Part shown: positions 34,616-47,000 of the stretch, piece after piece | Position numbering within the stretch: position 1 is the first letter of the stretch | Layout of the letters: each line of letters begins with the position of its first letter | Assembly: GCA_032622095.1 (NCBI GenBank) | Contig: CP136068.1 | Coordinates: 115,929,509-115,993,508, forward strand | Direction: 5' to 3' | Source: Siphonodentalium dalli | Lineage: Eukaryota > Mollusca > Scaphopoda > Gadilida > Siphonodentaliidae | DNA: 64,000 nucleotides | Notes under the pieces: generated by a model | What the model was told of the DNA's origin: nothing | The model's database searches: none | Seen by the model: the letters and a program-made list of their open reading frames with translations, nothing else | Made by a program: the position numbers and the translations under genes

Positions 34616-36397
34616 TTACCGTTGTCCACGTTTATATACACTGTGTGGCGTCCAGTGTGTGCACTCAACTCCTTCCGGCCAAAAGTTTTTGTCAATCACC
34701 ATATCAACATCGTCGATGTCTATGTTGATTCTAGCAGAAGCAAATTTAGCCCCGCGTAGACAGAAAGATCGGACAACTGAAAAATGAGCATCATAATGCT
34801 CCAGAGAATCGTGCAATGTGCCAGCACAAACTGTTTTGGGGAGATTACGAACATAAAGACGAACTGTTTTCAGTGGCTTGGAATTTTCCTTCTTGATAAA
34901 GTGAAGGCGGGCACTGTTTTGGTCCCCGTCTTTCGTTGACTGCGAATAGTTACTTTTGTTCAGGTGATTGGTGGGTGGGTCTGTATTTACAGTGTCGGAA
35001 TCCGTACCCACGCTGATATTCCTGAGTGAAACTTCAATGCGAGTATGTGTCGGTGAGACTACTGCACTGTATTCGTCGTTGGCGTGCTGAATATCTCCTG
35101 TGATGTCATAGTCTCTAGAAAATGGAGGTGGATTCGGTGATGGAGGATTACTGAAGGATGATTCGCACAACTTCAATATACCGTGCGAAATGTCTGTTTG
35201 GCATTTGTTTATCAAAAGAACAGAGTCTGAAAGTGATTTAGAAAACGACTCTAGTTTTGCAAGTGACTCGGTCGTCAGATGATCCATTGATGCCTTCGTG
35301 AATGCAATGAAATCTTTCGTAGCATCCTGTACAAATTTATCTGGTGGAGTCAGTTTCTTTTTAATAGAATCGGACAGTGATGCTATGGACCCGCTTTGCG
35401 AGTCGGTTTTTCGATGTAAAGAAGTAATATTCTCCTCGATCCTAGTAATATCATTGGAAATATCCTTCAAACTACGTTTATTGCAAACTTTGTAATTCTC
35501 GAAGTCTTGAGTTAAGCTAGATGAAGTTTTAAGCTCGCGATCGAAGTCTTCAGACATAAATTTAACTGATTGCTCTAGTGCGTCAACTCTGGAGAACAAT
35601 TCCGGGATATCGTTGAGATGACAAAGTTTTGATTCAATAACTTTCAGACGGGAATCAATGCTGGCCACCAGACCTTTTAGAGCGGGAACGTCGCGAGTGT
35701 TGTTTTCATGCGCAAGCATCTGGTCGGTTTTCATGAGTAAAACGTCCTTCTGGAGATTAGCGAGGGTGTCGCTGGCGGATGGCAATTCGAGAGCAAAGGT
35801 GTCTGCACAAGGTTTTGTGGCCTTTGAACGCTGTAAACGACTTTTGCTACCACTTATCATGTCAGCTATTGATTCGGCATTTTCATCAAAGAAAAAGAAT
35901 AGTAGATGGAAAACATCGTTAGCCAGTTTTATCTTGATACCGTCGGGGTCGTCTGAGTTTTTTGGTTTTATGCGTTTTTTCAAAGCTGAATTTTCATCGT
36001 GTGGATAGGAAGGCATGCGCTTCACTTGAGAAAAAGCATATGAACGCAGGTTTTCCAAGCATTCGTCATCCCAGGCTGAGTGAACTAAAAGTTGAACAAA
36101 TTCATCCTTCGTGACGTTGTGGATTGAGTTACGAATGATAACGAAATTGACTGGAATATCAGTACATTTACACAAGTCGTCGTGCTAAGAATTGAGGAGT
36201 TTGTACATAGCCTGAAGACACTCATTATAATTGTGGATATCAGGACCTGAATGCTCCGAAAATGTTCGAAATTCGTTTGCTGATTGAACGGGGTCGGATG
36301 TGGTATCCGCAACTTTGTTAGATTCGGCGTCATTAAACTGCATACCGCACAGTGGATTCAGTACAATGTCTATGGAGGACTGAATTAAGTCAGTCAT
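34616..36397 (-). pseudogene. LINE ORF1: coiled-coil nucleic-acid-binding protein, one internal stop
   Basis: ATG at 36395-36397 in a good context (CAACATGA) opens a frame that continues to 34616, interrupted once by TAG at 36185-36187 after 70 residues. Without that stop it would be about 590 residues. Visible parts are a conserved-looking block with DPDGIKIKLANDVFHLL; a long heptad-type coiled coil (roughly residues 215-355 from the ATG); a Ser/Pro-rich linker; and a C-terminal RNA-binding-like domain with RLYVRNLPK and the WPEGVECTHW end typical of LINE ORF1 proteins in invertebrates. Its expected role is to bind element RNA as a trimer or multimer. ORF2 follows closely on the same transcript. 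Confidence 0.85.
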
Positions 36398-36829
36398 GTT
36401 GAAAAGTGTTGGTTGACGAGCCAACAATCCGATCTATAATGGACTCACTTATGAAGACGGAAATCTGCAGTCGCTGTCTGGACAAAAGTCCGTGTATCGT
36501 TAATTAGATTATACATTGGCGGGTTGTTGATTTGATATGCAGCAACTATGAACTGGTCTTGGCTAACGCGTGTGTGGCATTCGACCGTGAAATTTGTACA
36601 CGGCCAAGATAAGTGTGCCTATAGACAATTGGTGAGCACAGTTCACAAAAGCGCCGCAAAACATGGCGGATTAACAAATGTAAACAAACAATGGATGAAT
36701 GGAATCGACAGGTGAAAACGTAGAAACAGTCTTCAAAATCACTGCCATCAGGGTGTGGGACGTACCGATGATTTACCATCATATGAAAGCGCACATCCGA
36801 ACGAAGGTCCACCGCGAATCAACATAGAT

Positions 36830-38905
36830 AGAAATTAAATGGATCCTCGATAAAAATAGATAATTTGAAGAGCATTTTCGAAAACACCTGCCCACAAGGG
36901 AGATAACTCTAACTCCCAAACACATTGAAAACACATTGGCTTCTTCCTAGCACTATGATATAACACCACGTGGACACCATCGAAAACAAAGAGGTCAGCT
37001 AAATTAAGTACACTTAGAAAAATAGTGTATATAAGGTTCGTGTTGGGGCTTAGTGTGGTATTGCAAAAAAAAAAAATTTAATTAAAATTAAAATTTTTGA
37101 AAATGATTTTTCACCAATGCAAATGAAATAGTCCTTGTAAATTCAATAAAGAAACTAAAATTAAAATTATTTTTTTGAAAGTTATATATATCAATACAAC
37201 TATAACGGTAATTAAAACAAGATCAGTATAGGAAGACGACCAATCCTGGCCATACTGCCCCTGTACAAAACAAATTCTCCACTTGTTATCACTGTCGTGC
37301 AATCGTCCGTATCCCGCGATTAGAAACTGTACTCTGTAACCGATGTCCCATATCCGCAAACTCCGTGTGAAATTGTCTCTCCGATGTGCAATGCATCATG
37401 CATGTATGGGCGTAGGACGTGGAGTCTATGTTGTGTACAAATCATGCAATGCATGTAGCCCTGTTCAGTTATCACTGTAATTATATATTCCGCAGGCACC
37501 CGGAAATTAATAACGGATGGACAAAAATGAGACAATGGGCCAATCAAGCCATTGTCTAGAGATTATCAATAGGGTGCCATTTCCTGCTATGCCTTTTAAA
37601 AAGCGGCGATGGGTGAAGTCAGTGCTCAAGAAACCGCCGATTTTGTTTTATATGAGATATGGACATTTGAATTAAATTAACTCATTCGATGTCAGATTCG
37701 GTCGTACCAAGAATGGGAATGTTCCCCGCCTGTAATATGTCTGTATTGCCTCTTGCTAAGGAGAGATTGAATATATTACAATAATATACACAGACGACAG
37801 TATAAATAGTGATTTGGGTTTTGAGAAAAAATAACAGGAATATTGAATGTGATGGAAGCTCAGAATGCTTTGTGATTGGTATGTCGAAATGAGTGATAAC
37901 TGGACTAAACGACAAATTTTCAGGTGTGAAAAACTTTCCAGAAATGGTAAATGGAATCTATGTTGTTTGGAAGATCAGGTAAGCACCAATTGAACATTTG
38001 CGATATATGTTTATTTATGAAATGCTGATTTTTCTCCGATTATTTTGACAGAAACATGCGAATATTTTGTCAATTTCAAAAGCGTTTCTGTGGATATCCG
38101 AATCCGTTATCAGATCGAAAATATTAACACATGAACTTTGTTTAGTTAACCTGGGTGTTGATGTGGGACATGCGGAATACCAACAAATTATTGTTTATGT
38201 TTTACCGGTAGTTCATTGTTTTATTTTTCTCGTTTTATTTACAAGACAGTTTTTGTTTTACTGTATATACCACACGCAAAATATTATCAGGAAGTTCCTT
38301 ATAGACACACGGGTTTTAACTGTCTGCTTCCAATACCAATCCTCGACGACACGAATATTATCTGTGATGTCAATTTACGAATAATTCCATAATATCAAAT
38401 GACGGAATTATTTAAGATTGATTATGTGATCGAATTGATGTTATTGTACGCATCAAATGAATCAGACTCATTTTACTTGCAATATTTATCTATTGAAACA
38501 TTATATTCTATGCGAAACACGTACTCCCGCTCGATTTAGGGTAGGTGAGAGTAGACGTGGGTTATGAGAGACACATTTACACAAGCTGGTCAGTGCGCGC
38601 GTAATCGGCGTTTATAAAAGAAAATTACCAGACATTTGTACATTAACGTAATTTTTTTAATGAATCCGTGTGAAATATATATTACTGAAATATCTCGCCA
38701 ACATGGGTGCATTGGAACTGTTATGTAGAGTGGGATGTCATAATGACAACAAACTGAATAAAACATTTGATGTTTATTTGAATAACATTTTTTACAGTCA
38801 TCAACAACAATTAATTTGTTATTACTATGAATATGGATATGCCACGTACAGCTAATATCACAATTTATCACATAATTAGCCCATAAAACCAGTTTAGTAA
38901 TTATC
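36830..38905. other. Unassigned, possibly unique sequence
   Basis: No gene was recognised. A 55-bp segment at 37924-37978 is bounded by TTTTCAG and GTAAGC and is open in one frame (starts Cys-Glu-Lys-Leu). This is compatible with a small exon but far too weak to call. The A/T-rich run at 37062-37100 is low complexity. Confidence 0.45.
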
Positions 38906-38910
38906 GATAA

Positions 38911-40044
38911 GGGTGCATTTACATTGCTATAGAACTGCACATAGATCTACACGCAGACTAGTGTAAACGGGTTGATATAGAAATGCACACAGAAAGAAAA
39001 CGGTAATAGTTCGTGTGAGCAAAAATCGTGTCCGCTATACGTCACGGTCAACGCCGAAGCACTGCGACAGGCAAATCTGTTTTGATTAATTGTTACTCGG
39101 GCTTGGCGAATGTGTTTTAGTTTTCGTTGTCATTTCAACCCGTGTATTTCGAATATTGAACACGGACAGGGACGTGGAAACTTTAGTCAAAATTTTCAAC
39201 AGTTGGAAATTTCATACCTGACACGACATTAGCTGTAATTTCCAAACCAACAATAGGTTGAAAATGATCTTGTAGTTTGATTTTCAAACATTTTATTGGG
39301 GGGGGGGGGGAGTTATTGTTTTCGAACCAATATTTGCATAATCTCCTACTTGTTATCAAAATTTTGGGCTGGAATGGCCATCAGCTGGAAATTTTCCAAC
39401 CTTATCATGGGGGCGGGTGTCAGGTTTGAAATTTCAGACACTTGGAAAGATTGTGTCCTGATCCCTCCCGGTGGCCAGTCAAAAACTGCTAGTTAATTTA
39501 ATAAAACAATATTGTCCTACATTTGGTCAACATTGTCATTGGAATTGTCATCAGTTGGAAATTTTACTACATTTGGTCAAATAAAGGGTGTTGTAGGGTG
39601 GATACCCATTCCATACAGATCCAAAATGGCCACCGCCCAGATGGTGTCAAACAGGAGACCTATATATATAGTTGATCACCTGAAATCCTAAATATTGGTG
39701 GAATCTCCATCTAAAGCTATATGTGTGCTCTCTAGCCTCTATTTGTGTATACTGTTGTTTATTGTGTATTCCTATGCGATTTTCATTCTTTCTTCGAACC
39801 ATTATCAAGTGGTATAAGGATACACTTTAAATACATGCGGCACATACCATATCGCTGTTGTCTGCTGATGGTAGATCCATTTTTATGTCTGGCCTATACT
39901 GAAACGACTCGTAGTGAATTGTCAATTACCAGAGTACTGATAAGCGCGCGTTCACTATTAGTAATCATATTGTGATCACAGTAATGCGCGACACGTGACT
40001 TCATACAGATCTGTATACAGTTCTGTATCAGTGTAAATGCACCC
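38911..40044. mobile_element. 1.1-kb PIF/Harbinger-like MITE
   Basis: GGGTGCATTTACA at the left and TGTAAATGCACCC at the right are inverted ends. Similarity continues for about 40 bp (TAGAACTG, AGATCT). TAA flanks both sides (38908-38910 and 40045-40047). A 3-bp TWA duplication is the hallmark of PIF/Harbinger elements. The interior, with a G-run near 39299-39310, has no transposase frame. Confidence 0.72.
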
Positions 40045-40049
40045 TAAGA

Positions 40050-40500
40050 CACGTGTAATATCAGTGCGTGTGATGACATCACACCATTCTTTAAATGACG
40101 TGCGATCGCTGCAGTTTATTATTGTTGTTTTCGATGAATATTTTGCGTTTATTTGATCATCTGATAAAAGGTATCTCGCACTCGATCTATTTTATACGTA
40201 ATTTATAAACCTCGTCCACTAAATTTTATTTGAGCCTCGGTAAAAATCGGTTCAAATCGAATTTAGTAAACTTGGTTGATAAATTCCATATAAAATAGAA
40301 ACTCATCTGAGATGCTCAATATCTAAAATTAATAAAGTAACATGTTTGCGGTTTGTATTTGCCCAATTATCGGGTCAATTGTTCTGTGTACATGTAACCG
40401 TTTACTATTTGATATACATGTATGGAGTCCAAATATTATAATGAGAATATTGAACATTAAATTAAAATATAAAACTTTAGTTACGTTTTGAACATTAAAT
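40050..40500. other. No recognised gene
   Basis: Short inverted motifs resemble the hairpin at 12837-12907 (TTTTATAC/TTTATAAACC). Nothing else is recognised. Confidence 0.4.
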
Positions 40501-40506
40501 TCGAAA

Positions 40507-40907
40507 TTTTAAAGTGATGTGAAACACTCCGGTAGGCTGATCAAATAGAAATGGAGAATAATCTTGCTGAAAGTAGTTATTTTTACAAATATTATATCCA
40601 AATTGACAAAACACACCGTAATTCATATATATTCATTAAATACAGTGACCCCCCCCCCCCCCCCCCCCCCCCGATGGCGAAATCGTTTGTGTTATTTTAC
40701 CGCCGATAGTTGCCTCCCGAATCGGGAAGTAAATTTTTACAATTGGGCGTAGTTCAGACGATGTTTTCTATGATGTGGTACGACGATTTGTTTGAGACTT
40801 TTGGCAATGTTAGTAGAATACTACATTCCCCGAGTTGGCATAGCGCCTGCATACTAACTAAACAATTTCACGCACCCGAACAAGTGCATTATATGTCTTT
40901 AACTTAT
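40507..40907 (+). repeat. Dispersed repeat family G, copy 2
   Basis: It aligns with the reverse complement of 10775-11125 along its length, with a poly-C expansion near 40649-40672 as the main difference. It continues through CAAGTGCATTATATGTCTTTAA, which in copy 1 is split by the element at 8632-10769. The open frames here are by-products. Confidence 0.82.
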
Positions 40908-41176
40908 GAATTTTTGTAATGTTATATCCAATTTTTCTGCCATTTGTTAGAACACGATATCGCCGCACAAACTACCGAAACCATTTGCGTGCATGTAATA
41001 TGAACAAACACAAGAAAATAGTAATGCCAACTAAAATAAAATGCGACAACAAAACATGACACGGATATAAAGGTCATAGACACAGATAAACAAATATACA
41101 TATATACTTGTTTTTTATTATAAAAGATTTTATCTGACAATTCTTTATTCATTGACGAAATCAATCCGGGCCAAAC
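40908..41176 (-). mobile_element. Repeat E2 copy 1, 3' part (interrupted by the foldback)
   Basis: It matches 57027-57323 closely, from GAATTTTTGTAATG to CCGGGCCAAA. The other half resumes at 48805. The composite is bounded by a ~24-bp direct repeat (40884-40907 and 49025-49048, two mismatches) containing TATGTCTTTAACTTAT. A long duplication, plus truncation at the high-coordinate side compared with copy 2, suggests a 5'-truncated retroelement in - orientation. The frames present are not recognisable. Confidence 0.75.
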
Positions 41177-41245
41177 GGTCCTACTAAAACCCGACCGCAC
41201 CCGACCGCACCCGACCGCACCCGACCGGACCCGACCGCACCCGAC

Positions 41246-44006
41246 CGGACCGCCCCCAGGGGTCCGAGCGAGATGGGGTTTGCACTATCGTGTAGAATGG
41301 ACCCGAATGTACCAAAGTTCCAATCCCCAAGTCGATAGCTCGAGCGGTCACGGCACTGTTAACCCCTGACTGGCGGCCGTTTCCGCCAGGTACGGGAAAT
41401 CCGAAAAGGCGCCGACCGCACCTCCCCTGACTGCCTGACCACGGAAATGGACATTATATCATGAAGTGAATACCCATATGCATCCATGGGCGATCGGACA
41501 AGTCGCTAGCTGCAGCGGAAGTGAATAAATTAACCCATACGCTGCTGCCGAATTCGCTATAAATGTACGCAAAAACGCCGAAATTAACACCCGCCGACCG
41601 GACCGCCCCTATGGGTCCGAGCGAGATGGGGTTTGCACTATCGTGTAGAATGGACCCGAATGTACCAAAGTTCCAATCCCCAAGTCGATAGATCGAGCGG
41701 TCACGGCACTGTTAACCCCTGACTGGCGGCCGTTTCCGCCAGGTACGGGAAATCCGAAAAGGCGCCAACCGCACCTCCCCTGACTGCCTGACCACGGAAA
41801 TGGACATTATATCATGAAGTGAATACCCATATGCATCCATGGGCGATCGGAAAAGTCGCTAGCTGCAGCGGAAGTGAATAAATTAACCCATACGCTGCTG
41901 CCGAATTCGCTATAAATGTACGCAAAAACGCCGAAATTAACACCCGCCGACCGGACCGCCCCTATGGGTCCGAGCGAGATGGGGTTTGCACTATCGTGTA
42001 GAATGGACCCGAATGTACCAAAGTTCCAATCCCCAAGTCGATAGCTCGAGCGGTCACGGCACTGTTAACCCCTGACTGGCGGCCGTTTCCGCCAGGTACG
42101 GGAAATCCGAAAAGGCGCCGACCGCACCTCCCCTGACTGCCTGACCACGGAAATGGACATTATATCATGAAGTGAATACCCATATGCATCCATGGGCGAT
42201 CGGACAAGACGCTAGCTGCAGCGGAAGTGAATAAATTAACCCATACGCTGCTGCCGAATTCGCTATAAATGTACGCAAAAATGCCGAAATTAACACCCGC
42301 CGACCGGACCGCCCCTATGGGTCCGATCGTGATGGGGTTTGCACTAACGTGTAAAATGGACCCGAATGTACCATAGTTCCAATCCTCAAGTCGATAGCTC
42401 GAGCGGTCACGGCACTGTTAACCCCTGACTGGCGGCCGTTTCCGCCAGGTACGGAAATCCGAAAAGGCGCCGACCGCACCTCCCCTGACTGCCTGACCAC
42501 GGAAATGGACATTATATCATGAAGTGAATACCCATATGCATCCATGGGCGATCGGAAAAGTCGCTAGCTGCAGCGGAAGTGAATAAATTAACCCATACGC
42601 TGCTGCCGAATTCGCTATAAATGTACGCAAAAACGCCGAAATTAACACCCGCCGACCGGACCGCCCCTATGGGTCCGAGCGAGATGGGGTTTGCACTATC
42701 GTGTTGAATGGACCCGAATGTACCATAGTTCCAATCCCCAAGTCGATAGATCGAGCGGTCACGGCACTGTTAACCCCTGACTGGCGGCCGTTTCCGCCAG
42801 GTACGGGAAATCCGAAAAGGCGCCGACCGCACCTCCCCTGACTGCCTGACCACGGAAATGGACATTATATCATGAAGTGAATACCCATATGCATCCATGG
42901 GCGATCGGAAAAGTCGCTAGCTGCAGCGGAAGTGAATAAATTAACCCATACGCTGCTGCCGAATTCGCTATAAATGTACGCAAAAACGCCGAAATTAACA
43001 CCCGCCGACCGGACCGCCCCTATGGGTCCGAGCGAGATGGGGTTTGCACTATCGTGTAGAATGGACCCGAATGTACCAAAGTTCCAATCCCCAAGTCGAT
43101 AGCTCGAGCGGTCACGGCACTGTTAACCCCTGCCTGGCGGCCGTTTCCGCCAGGTACGGGAAATCCGAAAAGGCGCCGACCGCACCTCCCCTGACTGCCT
43201 GACCACGGAAATGGACATTATATCATGAAGTGAATACCCATATGCATCCATGGGCGATCGGACAAGACGCTAGCTGCAGCGGAAGTGAATAAATTAACCC
43301 ATACGCTGCTGCCGAATTCGCTATAAATGTACGCAAAAATGCCGAAATTAACACCCGCCGACCGGACCGCCCCTATGGGTCCGAGCGAGATGGGGTTTGC
43401 ACTATCGTGTAGAATGGACCCGAATGTACCAAAGTTCCAATCCCCAAGTCGATAGCTCGAGCGGTCACGGCACTGTTAACCCCTGACTGGCGGCCGTTTC
43501 CGCCAGGTACGGGAAATCCGAAAAGGCGCCGACCGCACCTCCCCTGACTGCCTGACCACGGAAATGGACATTATATCATGAAGTGAATACCCATATGCAT
43601 CCATGGGCGATCGGACAAGTCGCTAGCTGCAGCGGAAGTGAATAAATTAACCCATACGCTGCTGCCGAATTCGCTATAAATGTACGCAAAAACGCCGAAA
43701 TTAACACCCGCCGACCGGACCGCCCCTGTGGGTCCGAGCGTGATGGGGTATGCACTATCGTGTAGAATGGACCCGAATGTACCATAGTTCCAATCCCCAA
43801 GTCGATAGCTCGAGCTGTCACGGCACTGTTAACCCCTGACTGGCGGCCGTTTCCGCCAGGTACGGGAAATCCAAAAAGGCGCCGACCGCACCTCCCCTGA
43901 CTGCCTGACCACGGAAATGGACATTATATCATGAAGTGAATACCCCTATGCATCCATGGGCGATCGGACAAGTCGCTAGCTGCAGCGGAAGTGAATAAAT
44001 AAACCC
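41246..44006 (-). repeat. 353-bp satellite array, left arm, about 7.8 units
   Basis: GGACCGCCCC recurs at about 41246, 41599, 41952, 42305, 42658, 43011, 43364 and 43717, exactly 353 bp apart. Units differ by a few substitutions. The variant GACAAGACGC occurs at about 42201 and 43261, three units apart, suggesting a 1,059-bp higher-order duplication. The array ends within a unit after GAATAAATAAACCC. Confidence 0.95.
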
Positions 44007-44029
44007 GTGGAACCGGTCGCAAATTAGCG

Positions 44030-47000
44030 GTTAACAGTGCCATATCCACCCGAGCTATCGACTTGGGGGTTGGAACTATGGTCCATTCGGGTCCATTCTA
44101 CACGTTAGTGCAAACCCCATCACGCTCGGACTCATAGGAGCGGTCCGGTCGGCGGGTGTTAATTTCGGCATTTTTGCGTACATTTATAGCGAATTCGGCA
44201 GCAGCGTATGGGTTAATTTATTCACTTCCGCTGCAGCTAGCGACTTGTCCGATCGCCCATGGATGCATATGGGTATTCACTTCATGATATAATGTCCATT
44301 TCCGTGGTCAGGCAGTCAGGGGAGGTGCGGTCGGCGCCTTTTCGGATTTCCCGTACCTGGCGGAAACGGCCGCCAGTCAGGGGTTAACAGTGCCGTGACC
44401 GCTCGAGCTATCGACTTGGGGATTGGAACTTTGGTACATTCGGGTCCATTCTACACGATAGTGCAAACCCCATCTCGCTCGGACCCCTGGGGGCGGTCCG
44501 GTCGGCGGGTGTTAATTTCGTCGTTTTTGCGTACATTTATAGCGAATTCGGCAGCAGCGTATGGGTTTATTTATTCACTTCCGCTGCAGCTAGCGACTTG
44601 TCCGATCGCCCATGGATGCATAGGGGTATTCACTTCATGATATAATGTCCATTTCCGTGGTCAGGCAGTCAGGGGAGGTGCGGTCGGCGCCTTTTCGAAT
44701 TTCCCGTACCTGGCGGAAACGGCCGCCAGTCAGGGGTTAACAGTGCCGTGACCGCTCGAGCTATCGACTTGGGGATTGGAACTTTGGTACATTCGGGTCC
44801 ATTCTACACGATAGTGCAAACCCCATCTCGCTCGGACCCCTGGGGGCGGTCCGGTCGGCGGGTGTTAATTTCGTCGTTTTTGCGTACATTTATAGCGAAT
44901 TCGGCAGCAGCGTATGGGTTAATTTATTCACTCCCGCTGCAGCTAGCGACTTGTCCGATCGCCCATGGATGCATATGGGTATTCACTTCATGATATAATG
45001 TCCATTTCCGTGGTCAGGCAGTCAGGGGAGGTGCGGTCGGCGCCTTTTTGGATTTCCCGTACCTGGCGGAAACCGCCGCCAGTCAGGGGTTAACAGTGCC
45101 GTGACCGCTCGATCTATCAACTTGGGGATTGGAACTATGGTACATTCGGGTCCATTCTACACGATAGTGCATACCCCATCACGCTCGGACCCACAGGGGC
45201 GGTCCGGTCGGCGGGTGTTAATTTCGGCGTTTTTGCGTACATTTATAGCGAATTCGGCAGCAGCGTATGGGTTAATTTATTCACTCCCGCTGCAGCTAGC
45301 GACTTGTCCGATCGCCCATGGATGCATAGGGGTATTCACTTCATGATATAATGTCCATTTCCGTGGTCAAGCAGTCAGGGGAGGTGCGGTCGGCGCCTTT
45401 TTGGATTTCCCGTACCTGGCGGAAACGGCCGCCAGTCAGGGGTTAACAGTGCCGTGACCGCTCGATCTATCGACTTGGGGATTGGAACTATGGTACATTC
45501 GGGTCCATTCTACACGATAGTGCATACCCCATCACGCTCGGACCCACAGGGGCGGTCCGGTCGGCGGGTGTTAATTTCGGCGTTTTTGCGTACATTTATA
45601 GCGAATTCGGCAGCAGCGTATGGGTTAATTTATTCACTTACGCTGCAGCTAGCGACTTGTCCGATCGCCCATGGATGCATAGGGGTATTCACTTCATGAT
45701 ATAATGTCCATTTCCGTGGTCAGGCAGTCAGGGGAGGTGCGGTCGGCGCCTTTTTTGGATTTCCCGTACCTGGCGGAAACGGCCGCCAGTCAGGGGTTAA
45801 CAGTGCCGTGACCGCTCGAGCTATCGACTTGGGGATTGGAACTATGGTACATTCGGGTCCATTCTACACGATAGTGCAAACCCCATCTCGCTCGGACCCC
45901 TGGGGGCGGTCCGGTCGGCGGGTGTTAATTTCGTCGTTTTTGCGTACATTTATAGCGAATTCGGCAGCAGCGTATGGGTTAATTTATTCACTCCCGCTGC
46001 AGCTAGCGACTTGTCCGATCGCCCATGGATGCATAGGGGTATTCACTTCATGATATAATGTCCATTTCCGTGGTCAGGCAGTCAGGGGAGGTGCGGTCGG
46101 CGCCTTTTTGGATTTCCCGTACCTGGCGGAAACGGCCGCCAGTCAGGGGTTAACAGTGCCGTGACCGCTCGATCTATCGACTTGGGGATTGGAACTATGG
46201 TACATTCGGGTCCATTCTACACGATAGTGCATACCCCATCACGCTCGGACCCACAGGGGCGGTCCGGTCGGCGGGTGTTAATTTCGGCGTTTTTGCGTAC
46301 ATTTATAGCGAATTCGGCAGCAGCGTATGGGTTAATTTATTCACTTACGCTGCAGCTAGCGACTTGTCCGATCGCCCATGGATGCATAGGGGTATTCACT
46401 TCATGATATATGTCCATTTCCGTGGTCAGGCAGTCAGGGGAGGTGCGATCGGCGCCTTTTTGGATTTCCCGTACCTGGCGGAAACGGCCGCCAGTCAGGG
46501 GTTAACAGTGCCGTGACCGCTCGATCTATCGACTTGGGGATTGGAACTATGGTACATTCGGGTCCATTCTACACGTTAGTGCAAACCCTATCACGCTTGG
46601 ATCCATAGGGGCGGTCCGGTCGGCGGGTGTTAATTTCGGCATTTTTGCGTACATTTATAGCGAATTCGGCAGCAGCGTATGGGTTAATTTATTCACTTCC
46701 GCTGCAGATAGCGACTTGTCCGATCGCCCATGGATGCATAGGGGTATTCACTTCATGATATAATGTCCATTTCCGTGGTCAGGCAGTCAGGGGAGGTGCG
46801 GTCGGCGCCTTTTTGGATTTCCCGTACCTGGCGGAAACGGCCGTCAGTCAGGGGTTAACAGTGCCGTGACCGCTCGAGCTATCGACTTGGGGATTGGAAC
46901 TATGGTACATTCGGGTCCATTCTACACGATAGTGCATACCCCATCACGCTCGGACCCACAGGGGCGGTCCGGTCGGCGGGTGTTAATTTCGGCGTTTTTG

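Larger units (their letters stand above)
30240..36830 (-). mobile_element. Nearly full-length non-LTR retrotransposon (LINE)
   Basis: A two-ORF LINE lies on the - strand, in the order 5' region, ORF1, a 36-bp gap to the ORF2 frame, ORF2 (APE endonuclease plus reverse transcriptase), 3' region. The reading frames are open across about 5.5 kb except for one stop in each ORF, so the copy is young. The 3' region runs from 30895 downward and includes ATTT repeats (about 30425-30460) and an AATAAA on the - strand near 30262. The 5' end is somewhere above 36500. Neither terminus nor a target duplication could be fixed. The clade is probably within the CR1/jockey-like group, but this is not established here. 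Confidence 0.9.
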
